From: Burkholderiales bacterium
GTDB taxonomy: Bacteria > Pseudomonadota > Gammaproteobacteria > Burkholderiales > WYBJ01
Length of the DNA: 64,000 bases
Assembly (NCBI GenBank): GCA_022841915.1
Contig: JALHQN010000020.1
Span: 16,428 to 80,427, forward strand
Reading direction: 5' to 3'
Within the stretch, counting starts at the first letter, position 1. Every line of letters begins with the position of its first letter. Below are positions 1 to 9,164 of the stretch, in pieces. A model generated the notes under the pieces. That model was given only the letters and a program-made list of their open reading frames with translations. It was not told where the DNA came from and made no database searches. The position numbers were made by a program, and so were the translations under genes.

Positions 1-1564
1 GCTTCTCCACGATCACGCCGAAGCAGTCGAAGGCCTGCGCGACCCGAGCAAAATCGGTCTCCCGATACTCGAAACACTCGCCCATGCGCGCGCGGTCTCG
101 ATCGCCGTAGGCGGTCGTCAGATTGCGCAGCCCCTGCGACAGGCTGTGATTGTTGTTCACCACGGTCACCGTCTTGATACCGCGCCTTCGTGCGGTCTCG
201 AGTTCGGGCAAGTGGTAATAAAAACCACCATCGCCGGTGAAGCAGATCACCGGCCGCTCCGGCGCCGCGCACTTGGCGCCCAAGGATGCCGGGAATGCCC
301 AACCGAGCGAGCCGGCAGCGCGGAAGTAGTTCTGAGCCGCCGACCTCAAATACACCAACGTGCCGGTCCATAGCGCAGAGTATCCGGTATCCGAGATGAC
401 GATGGCGTTATCAGGCAGGGCTTCCGTGAATTCGGCACACAGGCGCTCAGGACGCATCGGCAGGCTCTCGGCCGCACGTCGCGCACGAACTTCGGCATGC
501 CATTCGTCGACATGCTTCTGGCTTTGCCCCAGCCAGTCGGCGCGTTCGCCCGGCGCACAAGAGGCAGCGAGCGCCTCCATGCCGGCGCCGACATCCGCAA
601 GCAGGCCGATGGTCCCGGGATAGTTGCGGCCGATTTCGATCGGATCCTGGTCGATCTGCACCACCGGGATGCCTGGGCCCGGCAGCTTGAAGTTCGCGGT
701 CGTATGATCGCTGGTATTGCTGCCGGCGAAGATCACGAGATCTGCCTCGGCGACGACATGGTTCGCACAACTGCGCCCATACAGCCCGACCACGCCCCGG
801 AACAACGGGTGCTCTTCGAGCATGACCGCCTTGGCATCGAGCGTCACTACGACCACCGCCTGAATGCGCTGCGCCAATCGAGCGAGCGCTGCCTCCCCTC
901 CCGAAACCACGACGCCGCGATCGGCAACGATCACCGGACGTCGCGACCGCCCGATGGCCTCGGCAGCTTGTTTCACCGCGGCCGGATCCGGCGCGGGCCG
1001 GAACGCGGGATAGCGCGTGTGTGCGTGGTCGGCGACGATATCGAACTCGTCCTCGAGCACGGCCAGCGCATCGCCCGTCAATCCGGCAATGTCCAGATGA
1101 ACCGGGCGGGGCGTGCCGGTCGTCGCCTCGCGAAACGCCTGCCGGATCAGGTGCTGCATCTGATCGAGCGTTTCGATCTTGGCGTGGAACTTGGTCACCG
1201 CCGAGAACAGAGGCTCGTGCTGAACCTCCTGATAGGCATTCCGGTGCTGAAACTGAGGCACATGACGTCCGGTGAAGGCGACGACGGCGGAATGACCCAG
1301 GTAAGGATCCTGCATGGCGGCCGCAAGGTTGGCGGCACCGACCGACTGCGCGAAGCACACACCCGGCCGACCGGACACCCGTGCATACCCGTCGGCCATG
1401 TACGCGACCGCCTTCTCCGAGTGACCGAGGATGCGCGTGATGTTGCAGTCCTCCATCTCGGCAAGGGCCCGACGCAGCACCGCATCCATGAAGAACACGT
1501 GCGAAACTCCGTAAGCCTCCAGAGTCCGCGCAAACAAGCGCGCTCCGGTCATTCTCTGCGGCAT
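1..1564 (-). CDS. Thiamine-pyrophosphate-dependent enzyme, acetolactate synthase-like (partial, C-terminus cut)
   Basis: The ORF track misses this gene because it has no stop inside the window; I translated the minus strand from ATG 1564 and it is open to base 1 (521 residues). The N-terminal part carries the Glu-bearing cofactor-activating segment (GHSEKAVAYMADGYAR, Glu about residue 50) typical of acetolactate synthase-type TPP enzymes. Near residue 440 is the TPP/Mg motif TGDGGF followed by VVNNN. The order is therefore PYR domain, central domain, PP domain, with only the last tens of residues missing. The family includes acetolactate synthase, sulfoacetaldehyde acetyltransferase and oxalyl-CoA decarboxylase, and the substrate cannot be told from these motifs. 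No ilvN-like small subunit is beside its start, which speaks weakly against the biosynthetic isoleucine/valine enzyme. The listed + and - ORFs over this stretch are shadows. Confidence 0.85.
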   Translation of the reverse strand, partial: MPQRMTGARLFARTLEAYGVSHVFFMDAVLRRALAEMEDCNITRILGHSEKAVAYMADGYARVSGRPGVCFAQSVGAANLAAAMQDPYLGHSAVVAFTGRHVPQFQHRNAYQEVQHEPLFSAVTKFHAKIETLDQMQHLIRQAFREATTGTPRPVHLDIAGLTGDALAVLEDEFDIVADHAHTRYPAFRPAPDPAAVKQAAEAIGRSRRPVIVADRGVVVSGGEAALARLAQRIQAVVVVTLDAKAVMLEEHPLFRGVVGLYGRSCANHVVAEADLVIFAGSNTSDHTTANFKLPGPGIPVVQIDQDPIEIGRNYPGTIGLLADVGAGMEALAASCAPGERADWLGQSQKHVDEWHAEVRARRAAESLPMRPERLCAEFTEALPDNAIVISDTGYSALWTGTLVYLRSAAQNYFRAAGSLGWAFPASLGAKCAAPERPVICFTGDGGFYYHLPELETARRRGIKTVTVVNNNHSLSQGLRNLTTAYGDRDRARMGECFEYRETDFARVAQAFDCFGVIVEK

Positions 1565-1655
1565 AGCGAACCCTTCATGAAGGACGATGGGAAGCGAGGC
1601 AATGGCCCTAGCTTCGCGGACAGGGAGCGATTCTCCGCAACCTGGCGCAAGAGTG

Positions 1656-2864
1656 TCAACGCAGTGCGCCGCGGATCGCGGCCAAGCGCGCCAGATGGAC
1701 GAGTTGCCTGATCTCGTCGGGCTTAGGCGCCGAACGCGCGATGTCCGCCGTGTTCACTGCCGCTGCAGCCCGGGCCGCCTCACGCATGCGTTCGGCCTGC
1801 GGGTAAGACCGCTCCTCGAACCCCAGCCGCCCGCGCGCATCGCATTCGCATGCTCGCAGCATCGAATCGAAGCGCTCAGGCCGGCGAAACGCATCGCATT
1901 GCTCGAGCACCTTGAGCAAGGTCTCGGGCCGCAGTTCCAGCGCGCGATGCACGTGGGTATGCCATTTTGCCACGGCAAGCGCCAGCTCTCGGCAGGCCAC
2001 AGGCACACGCAGACGCTCGCACAGGGCTTCGATCAGCGGCAAGGACCGCCCTTCGTGGCCGATGTGTCGCGGCCACTCGTCCCGTGGGGTCGTGCCCTTT
2101 CCCAAATCATGCACGAGCAGCGCAAAGCGGACTTCCAGCGATTCGCCGCGTTGCGCCGCACATCGAAGCGCCCGCATGACGTGCTCTCCCGTGTCGACCT
2201 CGGGATGATGCTGGGCCGGCTGCGGCACCCCGAAGAGACAATCGAGCTCGGGCAGGATGCGGGCAAGCGCACCGCACTCGCGCAACACCATGAACATCCG
2301 GACCGGATGCTCCGCCATCAGGCCACGGGCGAACTCCTGCCATACCCGCTCGGCCACCAGATGATCGACTTCGCCTTCGAGCACCATCTCACGCATGAGA
2401 ATTATGGTCTCGGGAGCCACGTCGAATCCGAAGCGGGCGGCGAATCTGGCGACCCGCAGCACCCGCACGGGGTCTTCGACGAACGCCGGGCCGATATGCC
2501 GCAGTATCCTCGATTGGATATCGCCGGCCCCGTTGAAAGGATCGATCAGGTCGCCGCGCTCGGCGCGAGCCATGGCATTGATGGTCAGATCGCGCCGGGC
2601 AAGATCATCCTCCAGCGTCACCTCCGGGGAGGCGAAAATCTGGAAGCCGCGATAGCCGCGCCCTGTCTTGCGCTCGGTGCGAGCCAGCGCATATTCCTCG
2701 TGCGTCGTCGGGTGCAGGAAGACCGGAAAATCACGCCCGACCGCACGATAGCCTAGCGCGACCATCTGCTCCGGCGTGGCGCCGACGACGACGAAATCGC
2801 GATCCTTCACCGGCAACCCGAGCAGTTCGTCGCGCACTGCGCCGCCGACTTCGTACACCTTCAC
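1656..2864 (-). CDS. cca: CCA-adding tRNA nucleotidyltransferase (multifunctional CCA protein)
   Basis: Adds or repairs the 3' CCA end of tRNAs. The class II nucleotidyltransferase head is at the extreme N-terminus ([11 protein letters not shown], then DRDFVVVG with the metal-binding aspartates), followed by the [10 protein letters not shown] motif near residue 110. The C-terminal half carries an HD phosphohydrolase domain ([19 protein letters not shown]), as in the longer gammaproteobacterial/betaproteobacterial Cca with phosphatase activity. The track ORF starts at 3083, but the family N-terminus ([11 protein letters not shown]) points to GTG 2864, giving 402 residues, close to the E. coli length. 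That GTG overlaps the stop of the upstream GST gene by 4 bases (GTGA), which suggests translational coupling. Confidence 0.93.
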   Translation of the reverse strand: MKVYEVGGAVRDELLGLPVKDRDFVVVGATPEQMVALGYRAVGRDFPVFLHPTTHEEYALARTERKTGRGYRGFQIFASPEVTLEDDLARRDLTINAMARAERGDLIDPFNGAGDIQSRILRHIGPAFVEDPVRVLRVARFAARFGFDVAPETIILMREMVLEGEVDHLVAERVWQEFARGLMAEHPVRMFMVLRECGALARILPELDCLFGVPQPAQHHPEVDTGEHVMRALRCAAQRGESLEVRFALLVHDLGKGTTPRDEWPRHIGHEGRSLPLIEALCERLRVPVACRELALAVAKWHTHVHRALELRPETLLKVLEQCDAFRRPERFDSMLRACECDARGRLGFEERSYPQAERMREAARAAAAVNTADIARSAPKPDEIRQLVHLARLAAIRGALR

Positions 2865-3514
2865 CGATAGGGCTCGTAGTCGTCGATGCGTTCCGTTTCG
2901 GCCAAGGCCGCGGCGCACCACTCCTGCACGGCAGGAAGCTGCCATAGTCGGTCCGCGTATGCCGCGAGCGCACCGTCCAATCCCACGCCATAGGTCCTGA
3001 AGCGCGAAACAACGGGCGCATACATCGCATCCGCCACGCTGAATTCGCCGAACAGAAACGGTCCGCCCGAGCACGCCAGGCACTGGGCCCAGCTTACCCG
3101 GATCCGGGCAATGTCCGCCGCGACATCCGCCGTATGCCCCTGCCCCGGATAGCTGCCCCGGATATTCATAGGCATGTGTGTGCGCAGACGAGCGAACCCA
3201 GCGTGCATTTCCGCACTTACGCTTCTAGCCGCCGCACGTTGCGCAGGGTCGCCCGGCCATAGCCCCAGCGTCGGATACTTATCGGCCAGATATTCGCCGA
3301 TCGCCAAGGAGTCCCATACGGTCACTGCCCCATCGACCAGCACCGGCACTTTGCCCGCGGGGGACACTGCCAGGATGCGTTCCTTGTAGCCCGACTCGAA
3401 CAAGGCAACACGCTCTTCCTCGAAGGGAAGTCCGAAATGGCGCATCGGCAGCCATGCGCGCATCGACCACGACGAGTAATTCTTGTTGCCGACGATAAGG
3501 CGCATTGCACTCAT
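2861..3514 (-). CDS. Glutathione S-transferase family protein
   Basis: 217 residues. The thioredoxin-like N-terminal domain opens with [17 protein letters not shown], where a Ser in the SSWS segment is the likely glutathione-activating residue. It continues with the cis-Pro strand (GKVPVLVDG) and the [14 protein letters not shown] segment that binds the gamma-glutamyl moiety. The all-alpha C-terminal domain follows, with [15 protein letters not shown]. This cytosolic GST subgroup is common in proteobacteria and its physiological substrate is generally unknown. It lies directly upstream of cca with a 4-base overlap, so the two are probably cotranscribed. ATG 3514 is the natural start. Confidence 0.88.
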   Translation of the reverse strand: MSAMRLIVGNKNYSSWSMRAWLPMRHFGLPFEEERVALFESGYKERILAVSPAGKVPVLVDGAVTVWDSLAIGEYLADKYPTLGLWPGDPAQRAAARSVSAEMHAGFARLRTHMPMNIRGSYPGQGHTADVAADIARIRVSWAQCLACSGGPFLFGEFSVADAMYAPVVSRFRTYGVGLDGALAAYADRLWQLPAVQEWCAAALAETERIDDYEPYR

Positions 3515-3771
3515 GGATGACTGAACAGGTCTACACGGCTAACGACTGTCCGAGGATAACACCCGCCTCATGCCTCGCCTTCCATTCGACTGGGCTTGGC
3601 AAAACGGCGGGTATCGGAAACCCCGGCACCTTCCAAGGTGCCGGCCATGCCAAGGGCAGGGACGGACGACGACAACCATCGTCGCATCTGCTCGTCGATG
3701 ACGCGTATGCGGGAACGAGCGCTACTGTCGTTTGCAGGTGAAACCGATCCGAGCACCGCGAAGAAAGCGCA
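3515..3771. other. Gap between NDUFA9-like gene and GST; no convincing gene
   Basis: 257 bases between two minus-strand genes. Short ORFs on both strands (for example 3568-3756 minus) show no recognisable domain and no good ribosome binding site. The main structure is a perfect inverted repeat at 3623-3644, listed separately. The gap should hold the end of the upstream transcript and the promoter of gst-cca, but I could not pick out a convincing -35/-10 pair. Confidence 0.5.
3623..3644 (-). terminator. Perfect 10-bp inverted repeat, possible transcription terminator of the ilvA-slt-NDUFA9 block
   Basis: CCGGCACCTT cc AAGGTGCCGG is a perfect 10-bp inverted repeat with a 2-base centre. In RNA the innermost pairs would open into a small loop. 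Read on the minus strand it lies about 130 bases past the NDUFA9-like stop and is followed by GGTTTCCG, with only a short T run. It could be a weak intrinsic terminator, or an operator for a dimeric regulator ahead of gst-cca. Confidence 0.4.
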
Positions 3772-4722
3772 TCACCGACGCGGCCTCGATCGATACTCGT
3801 CGTAGGAGCGGTTACGCGCGCACTGCAGGTAAGTCGGCAGCACGGCCTCGAGATGGGCCGGCTGGGAGGGAAAAATCTCGGGCCAGGGACAGTTGCAGAC
3901 GTTGTCCACCGACATGGAGCGCAGGTTGTCGCGGGTGAGCAACTTCACCGGGGCGAACTCCATCGCAAACGCTTGCAGATAGGAGGCCGTCTTGCCCAAG
4001 CCGATGATGGGCCGCGGGCAGCCGATCGTCCGGCCTGTGATTTCGATCAGGTCGCGCAAGGTGTAGACGGTCGGCCCGCATAGATCATAGCGCTGACCGA
4101 ATGTCGCCGGATTGGCGAGCGCATCGGCGAACGCGCGCGCGACGTCCTCGACCCAAACAGGCTGAAACCGTGCATTGGGCGACCCGAGCGGAATGAACGG
4201 GGCCAGGCGCAACATGTTGGCGAAAAGATTGAGGAAGCTGTCGCCGCGGCCGAAGATGACCGAAGGACGGAACACCGTCACATCGACGCCCGTCGCGCCA
4301 GCGGCCAGCACTCGCGCCTCCCCCTCCGCCTTGCTGCGCAGATACCGACTAGGCCCCTGGAGATCAGCGCCCAGAGCGCTCATGTGTACGAAGCGCTTCA
4401 CGCCTGCGCGTTGGCAAGCCGCGAGCACCCGTGCCGGAAGTTCCGCATGCGCACGCTCGAACGCATCGCGCCGAGATTCGTGCAGTATGCCGACCAGATT
4501 GACCACCGCGTCGGCACCGGCCAGTATCGCGTCAAGGTCGGCGTCTTGGTGGATATTGCACTCCACGACGGAAACGGTGGGCAGTACGAGCAGTTCGCGC
4601 TTCGCCCGCTCCCGGCTGCGCGTAGGCACCATGCAAGCGATGCCTCGCTCGGAGAGCAGGCTCGCGAGATGGGTGCCGACGAATCCTGCCCCACCGATCA
4701 GGGCGACGTTACGAATCTGCAT
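3772..4722 (-). CDS. Complex I NDUFA9-subunit-family NAD(P)-binding protein (atypical SDR)
   Basis: 316 residues. The N-terminal Rossmann motif VALIGGAGFVGTHLASLL marks an extended/atypical short-chain dehydrogenase. Further landmarks are ADAVVNLVGILHE, VKRFVHMSALGA and the YLRSKAEGE segment, where the usual YxxxK is represented by YLRSK. This pattern matches the NDUFA9-like/YwnB-type group often annotated as complex I NDUFA9 subunit family protein; bacterial members are not proven parts of complex I. It starts 17 bases after the slt stop, so it is probably the last gene of an ilvA-slt-NDUFA9 transcript. The start ATG 4722 gives the normal beta-strand beginning (MQIRNVALIGG). Confidence 0.85.
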   Translation of the reverse strand: MQIRNVALIGGAGFVGTHLASLLSERGIACMVPTRSRERAKRELLVLPTVSVVECNIHQDADLDAILAGADAVVNLVGILHESRRDAFERAHAELPARVLAACQRAGVKRFVHMSALGADLQGPSRYLRSKAEGEARVLAAGATGVDVTVFRPSVIFGRGDSFLNLFANMLRLAPFIPLGSPNARFQPVWVEDVARAFADALANPATFGQRYDLCGPTVYTLRDLIEITGRTIGCPRPIIGLGKTASYLQAFAMEFAPVKLLTRDNLRSMSVDNVCNCPWPEIFPSQPAHLEAVLPTYLQCARNRSYDEYRSRPRR

Positions 4723-4739
4723 CGTTGCTGGGCCTCGAT

Positions 4740-6722
4740 CTACTTGTTGTCCGTGGCGCTCGCCCGCGGCGGAATGGTGCCGATGCGCTCCTTGAGCGAC
4801 ACCACCCGCTGACCGAACATCCGCGCGTAGAAGGTTGCATTGGACATGACCTTCTTCACGTAGTCACGGGTTTCGTTGAAGGGGATGGTTTCGGAGTAGA
4901 TCGCCGCTTCCATCTCTTCTTCCGCGCGCCAGGCGCGCGCACGCCCGGGACCGGCGTTGTACCCGGCAGACGCGAGCACCGGCTGATTGTCCAACAGATC
5001 CAGAACGTACCTCATGTAATACGTGCCCAAAGAGATATTCACATCGAGATCGTTGACGAGCGTCTGGCGAAAGCTGGTCATGCCGAGTTTACCCGCGACC
5101 CACTGTGCCGTTGCAGGCATCAGCTGCATCAGGCCCGACGCACCCGCGTGCGAGCGGGCATCGGCGATGAAGCGACTCTCCTGACGCACGAGCCCGAATA
5201 CCCAGGCTTCGTCCAGGCCGTGTTGCGCCGAGTACACGCGAAACTGTTCACGGAATGGCGCCAGGTAACGCAGGCCGAAGTCATGCACGGCGCGGGTTCG
5301 TTCAGCAGTATTGATCGCCCGGTCCCAAAGTTCATTGCGGCGCGCAAGCTCGGCCGCTGCCAGCAGTTGGCGATCATCGAGGGCGCCGATGGCCCAGGCC
5401 CATTCCCGGTTGCCTTCGAAACGCAAGCCCAGTCGATACAGCGCGAGCGCTCGCCTGATGGCCGGCACACCGGCAATCGCACGGATCTCGCTCTCCGAAG
5501 GCCGGTACGACTCGGCGGGCGGCCCGATGGCGTCACCCAGCTCCTCGCCAGCGAGCAGTCCGTAGAAGTTGTGTTCGGTCGAAAGCGGTGCCAGGAGCGC
5601 GTTCGCCGCAGCCCGCTGCCCCTTGACCTTGAGCGCTCGCGCCTTCCAGTAGCGCCATTCGGGCTCGGCACGCGCACCTTCGCCCATCGATTCGATCGTG
5701 TCGAGCAGTTCATCCCATCGCGATAAGCGCAGCGCTGCCCGGGCTTTCCACTGGAGCTGCGCATCGGTGAGCTTGCCGGCGAGCGCGAACCAGGCGAGCG
5801 CTTCGGGATCATGACGCAGCGTCGCCCAATGGGCGAGCTGACCCCAGACGTGCTCTCGCTCTTCGACGCTGAACGCCCCCGCAAGCGCGCGCCACCGCGT
5901 GGCAGCTTCCTGCGGGGCGGTGCGCGCCAGCCGCTGCAGTGCGAACATGACGACCTCCCGATCGCCCCGGTCACCCACCGCATGCTTGCGTTCCAGAAAC
6001 AGGCGCGGATTGCCGGAGGCCTGAGCCAGCGCCTTGGCGTCGAGAGCATCCTTCTGCGGCAGATAGCGGTTGAGGCCGCTCGCCAAGGTCACTTGCCCTT
6101 GCTGCAACGCCAAGCGGACACGCCCCCAGATATCGACATGGCTGATCGCTCCCGCACGGATCGCGGCGTCGAACACCGGATTGCAGGCCGTGGGCAGAGG
6201 GCGTCCGCGCAGCCAATACGTGCGCGCACGACGCATCGCCTCGTCGTCACCGTTGGCGATCCCTCGCTGCATGGCGTAGCAGGTGACTTCGATGTCTTCA
6301 CTGCGTATCCCGACCTGATCGGTCTGGAACGCATCCCATTGCCCGCGCCTGCCGAGGGACTTGAGCCAGTCGTTGCGCAGGCGGTCCGATAAAGGACCGT
6401 CGGCGAGCGCCGCGAGCATGTCCCTCACCTCGGCCGCCGGCACCTCGTCGAGTCGTTGCCGGATGCGCCAATAAGCGACGTAGGGGTAAAGGGTGTGCTG
6501 AACAAGCGCGGGCGCCAACTGGTCGAGCTTGGCCCGATTGCCGGTGCGAAACGCCTCCCGGGCTGCCATGAATTCCTCGTCCTGCTGCGCCCATGCGCCG
6601 GGTGCTGCGCTCAGCAGGGCGAAGAGTGCGATCCAGGCGAGCCTGACTTGGATCGCGACCCAGTCGAGTCGTTCTCTCGCGCTAACGCAAGAACAGCTTG
6701 TATGCGGAATTGCGGGTCTCAT
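4740..6722 (-). CDS. slt: Soluble lytic murein transglycosylase (Slt70-like)
   Basis: 660 residues. Cleaves the glycan backbone of peptidoglycan in the periplasm, forming 1,6-anhydro-muropeptides. A hydrophobic export segment (VRLAWIALFALLSAAPGAWA) is followed by a long alpha-helical superhelix with TPR-like repeats. The C-terminal goose-lysozyme-like domain has the catalytic Glu in VRQESRF (about residue 512), GASGLMQLMPATA, and SAGYNAGPGR. The size fits Slt70. The frame has no ATG, GTG or TTG between ATG 6722 and the signal peptide, so translation seems to start at 6722, inside the last 41 bases of ilvA. The N-terminus is then about 25 residues longer than usual before the hydrophobic core. 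Confidence 0.92.
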   Translation of the reverse strand: MRPAIPHTSCSCVSARERLDWVAIQVRLAWIALFALLSAAPGAWAQQDEEFMAAREAFRTGNRAKLDQLAPALVQHTLYPYVAYWRIRQRLDEVPAAEVRDMLAALADGPLSDRLRNDWLKSLGRRGQWDAFQTDQVGIRSEDIEVTCYAMQRGIANGDDEAMRRARTYWLRGRPLPTACNPVFDAAIRAGAISHVDIWGRVRLALQQGQVTLASGLNRYLPQKDALDAKALAQASGNPRLFLERKHAVGDRGDREVVMFALQRLARTAPQEAATRWRALAGAFSVEEREHVWGQLAHWATLRHDPEALAWFALAGKLTDAQLQWKARAALRLSRWDELLDTIESMGEGARAEPEWRYWKARALKVKGQRAAANALLAPLSTEHNFYGLLAGEELGDAIGPPAESYRPSESEIRAIAGVPAIRRALALYRLGLRFEGNREWAWAIGALDDRQLLAAAELARRNELWDRAINTAERTRAVHDFGLRYLAPFREQFRVYSAQHGLDEAWVFGLVRQESRFIADARSHAGASGLMQLMPATAQWVAGKLGMTSFRQTLVNDLDVNISLGTYYMRYVLDLLDNQPVLASAGYNAGPGRARAWRAEEEMEAAIYSETIPFNETRDYVKKVMSNATFYARMFGQRVVSLKERIGTIPPRASATDNK

Positions 6723-8196
6723 CGCGAAACGGATACCCCAGCTGTTTCAGAAATCTGCGGAAACGTGCGTGGTCGGCGGCCGGAACCTGCATGCCCACCA
6801 GCACCCGGCCGTAATCTGCGCCGTGGTTGCGGTAGTGGAACAAACTGATATTCCAACCGTGGTTCATCGCGGTCAGGAAGCGCATCAAGGCCCCCGGCCG
6901 TTCCGGGAATTCGAACCGGTAGAGGATCTCGCTGTCGACAGCCTGAGGTGCATGACCACCGACGGTATGACGAATGTGCAGCTTGGCAAGTTCATTGTCC
7001 GAAAGATCCAGGCATGTCAGTCCACCCTGCTGCAGCTGCGCCATCGTGGTCGCCGTCTCGGCCCGATCGCGCACCTGCAAACCGACGAAGACATGCGCCT
7101 GCCCCGGGCTCGCGTATCGATAGTTGAATTCAGTGATGTTGCGGGCTCCGATGAGGGTGCAGAAGTCGCGGAAGCTGCCCGGACGCTCCGGGATCGTCAC
7201 CGCCAGCAGCGCCTCGCGGTGCTCGCCGAGCTCGGCTTGCTCGGCCACGAAACGCAGACGATCGAAGTTCATGTTCGCGCCGCAGGCCACCGCCACGAGC
7301 GTTTCGTCCTTGATGCGTCGGCGCTCGACGTAGCGCTTGGCACCGGCAATCGCCAGCGCACCCGCCGGCTCGAGGATGGAGCGCGTGTCCTGAAACACGT
7401 CCTTGATCGCGGCGCAAATCGCGTCGGTATCGACGAGAATGATGTCGTCGACCAGTTCCCGGCACAAGCGGAACGTCTCGCGACCGACCTGCTTCACGGC
7501 AACGCCGTCGGCGAACAAGCCGACCTGCTCGAGACGCACTCGCCGCCCCGCCTTGAGCGATTGGGACATCGCGTCGGAATCGACCGGCTCCACGCCGATC
7601 AGGCGTATGTCCGGACGCAAGCGCTTGACGTACGCGCCGATACCGGAAATCAGACCGCCGCCGCCGATGGCGACGAAAATCGCGTGTATCGGGCGCGTAT
7701 GCTGGCGCAGTATCTCCATGCCGATCGTGCCCTGGCCGGCGATGACATCCGGGTCGTCGTAGGGGTGCACGAACGTCGCACCGCTGCGCGCCATCAGCGC
7801 CCGGGCATGAGCGTACGCATCGTCGTAAGAGTCACCGTGAAGCACGACGTTCGCGCCACGATCTGCCACCGCCTGGATCTTGATCTGCGGCGTGGTGACA
7901 GGCATCACGATCGTTGCTTTGCAGCCGAGCTTCTGCGCAGCCAAGGCCACACCCTGCGCATGATTGCCTGCCGAGGCCGCGATGACCCCGCGCTTGAGCG
8001 CAGCCGCCGGCAAGCGCGACATCTTGTTGTAGGCGCCGCGCAGCTTGAAGGAGAACACAGGCTGCATGTCCTCGCGCTTGAGCAGCAGCTCATTGCCTAG
8101 CCGCGCCGACAGCGCCGATGCGCGTTCCAGCGGCGTTTCGATAGCCACGTCGTAAACGCTGGCCATCAGAATGCGTTCCAGGTAGTCGTTGATCAT
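6682..8196 (-). CDS. ilvA: Threonine ammonia-lyase, biosynthetic
   Basis: 504 residues. PLP enzyme converting L-threonine to 2-oxobutanoate, the first step of isoleucine synthesis. The PLP lysine is in FSFKLRGAYNKM (Lys about 51). The phosphate-binding glycine loop is IGGGGLISGIGAY, and AASAGNHAQGVA is also present. The C-terminal third has two ACT-like regulatory repeats (RPGSFRDFCTLIGARNITEF and RPGALMRFLTAMNHGWNISL), the arrangement of the isoleucine-inhibited biosynthetic enzyme rather than the short catabolic TdcB. It is the first gene of a minus-strand block, and slt begins within its 3' end. It is divergent from rpiA, with 212 bases between. Confidence 0.96.
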   Translation of the reverse strand: MINDYLERILMASVYDVAIETPLERASALSARLGNELLLKREDMQPVFSFKLRGAYNKMSRLPAAALKRGVIAASAGNHAQGVALAAQKLGCKATIVMPVTTPQIKIQAVADRGANVVLHGDSYDDAYAHARALMARSGATFVHPYDDPDVIAGQGTIGMEILRQHTRPIHAIFVAIGGGGLISGIGAYVKRLRPDIRLIGVEPVDSDAMSQSLKAGRRVRLEQVGLFADGVAVKQVGRETFRLCRELVDDIILVDTDAICAAIKDVFQDTRSILEPAGALAIAGAKRYVERRRIKDETLVAVACGANMNFDRLRFVAEQAELGEHREALLAVTIPERPGSFRDFCTLIGARNITEFNYRYASPGQAHVFVGLQVRDRAETATTMAQLQQGGLTCLDLSDNELAKLHIRHTVGGHAPQAVDSEILYRFEFPERPGALMRFLTAMNHGWNISLFHYRNHGADYGRVLVGMQVPAADHARFRRFLKQLGYPFRDETRNSAYKLFLR

Positions 8197-8408
8197 CGCG
8201 GTTCGGGGTTGAGCGCTGTTTCGGGGCTGCGTCTGCCGCTGTCGCCACGATCATCGGCTGGACGCCAGTCGGTTCGTCGGCAGGAAGCGCTCATGCAGGG
8301 AAGAAGGCATTGGCGAGCGTCGGAGCCAGTTTAGCCGGAATCGGCGCATTGTGAAAACCATCGCGGCTCGATATGCTTCGATGCACTCGAACATTTCCCC
8401 CTTGGCGC

Positions 8409-9074
8409 ATGACTCAGGACGAACTCAAGCAAGCTGTCGCAGCGGCAGCGGTCGAACGTTTGCCGCTCGATGCCATCATCGGCGTCGGCACCGGCTCGAC
8501 GGCGAACTGTTTCATCGACGCCCTGGCGGAGCGCAAGCGCTCGGTTCGAGCGACGGTCGCAAGCTCGCAAGCCAGCGCCGAGCGCCTGCGCAAGCACGGC
8601 ATCATGGTGCTGGAGCTCAACGAAGTCGAGTCGCTGCCGGTCTACGTCGACGGCGCCGACGAGATCGATGCGCGGATGGCGATGATCAAGGGCGGTGGTG
8701 GCGCCCTCACACGCGAGAAGATCGTCGCCGCGGTCGCCCGGCAATTCGTGTGCATCGCGGATCAGTCGAAACTCGTCGACAAGCTCGGTCGCTTTCCGCT
8801 GCCGATCGAAGTCATCCCCATGGCCCGCGCCCATGTCGAACGCGAAATGCGCGCGCTCGGGGGCGAACCCCGGTTGCGCACGGGCTTCACGACCGACAAC
8901 GGCAATCAGATTCTCGACGTGCACGGACTCGACATCGCGGACGCCGTCGCGCTCGAAACCCGGATCGACCATATCGCGGGCGTCGTCAGCAACGGGCTCT
9001 TCGCCAGACGCGGCGCCGACGTGCTGATCCTCGGCACTGCGAGCGGCGTCCGGATAATCGAGCGTTCGTCCTAG
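8409..9074 (+). CDS. rpiA: Ribose-5-phosphate isomerase A
   Basis: Interconverts ribose 5-phosphate and ribulose 5-phosphate in the pentose phosphate pathway. All family motifs are present: [11 protein letters not shown] (phosphate loop), YVDGADEID with the active-site acids, and [14 protein letters not shown] with the catalytic Glu/Lys region. The track ORF begins at 8373, but the family normally begins a few residues before the first helix ([11 protein letters not shown]), so ATG 8409 is preferred, giving 221 residues (E. coli RpiA is 219). No strong Shine-Dalgarno is visible at either ATG. Divergent from ilvA. Confidence 0.95.
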   Translation: MTQDELKQAVAAAAVERLPLDAIIGVGTGSTANCFIDALAERKRSVRATVASSQASAERLRKHGIMVLELNEVESLPVYVDGADEIDARMAMIKGGGGALTREKIVAAVARQFVCIADQSKLVDKLGRFPLPIEVIPMARAHVEREMRALGGEPRLRTGFTTDNGNQILDVHGLDIADAVALETRIDHIAGVVSNGLFARRGADVLILGTASGVRIIERSS

Positions 9075-9164
9075 ACTGGTCACGTACAACAGCGCGCCTT
9101 GGCAACACAACTGTCACATTGAGACTCTAAGCTCCCGCCTTTGCCCCGTCGTTCGGAGACCATC

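Noticed and set aside
1587-2756. 389-residue plus-strand ORF opposite cca
   Set aside because: Shadow of cca on the opposite strand; His/Gln-rich, no domain motifs.
9100-9130. Possible PHO box upstream of phoU
   Set aside because: Only one CTGTCAC half-site was found; the second 7-mer at the expected 11-base spacing is absent.
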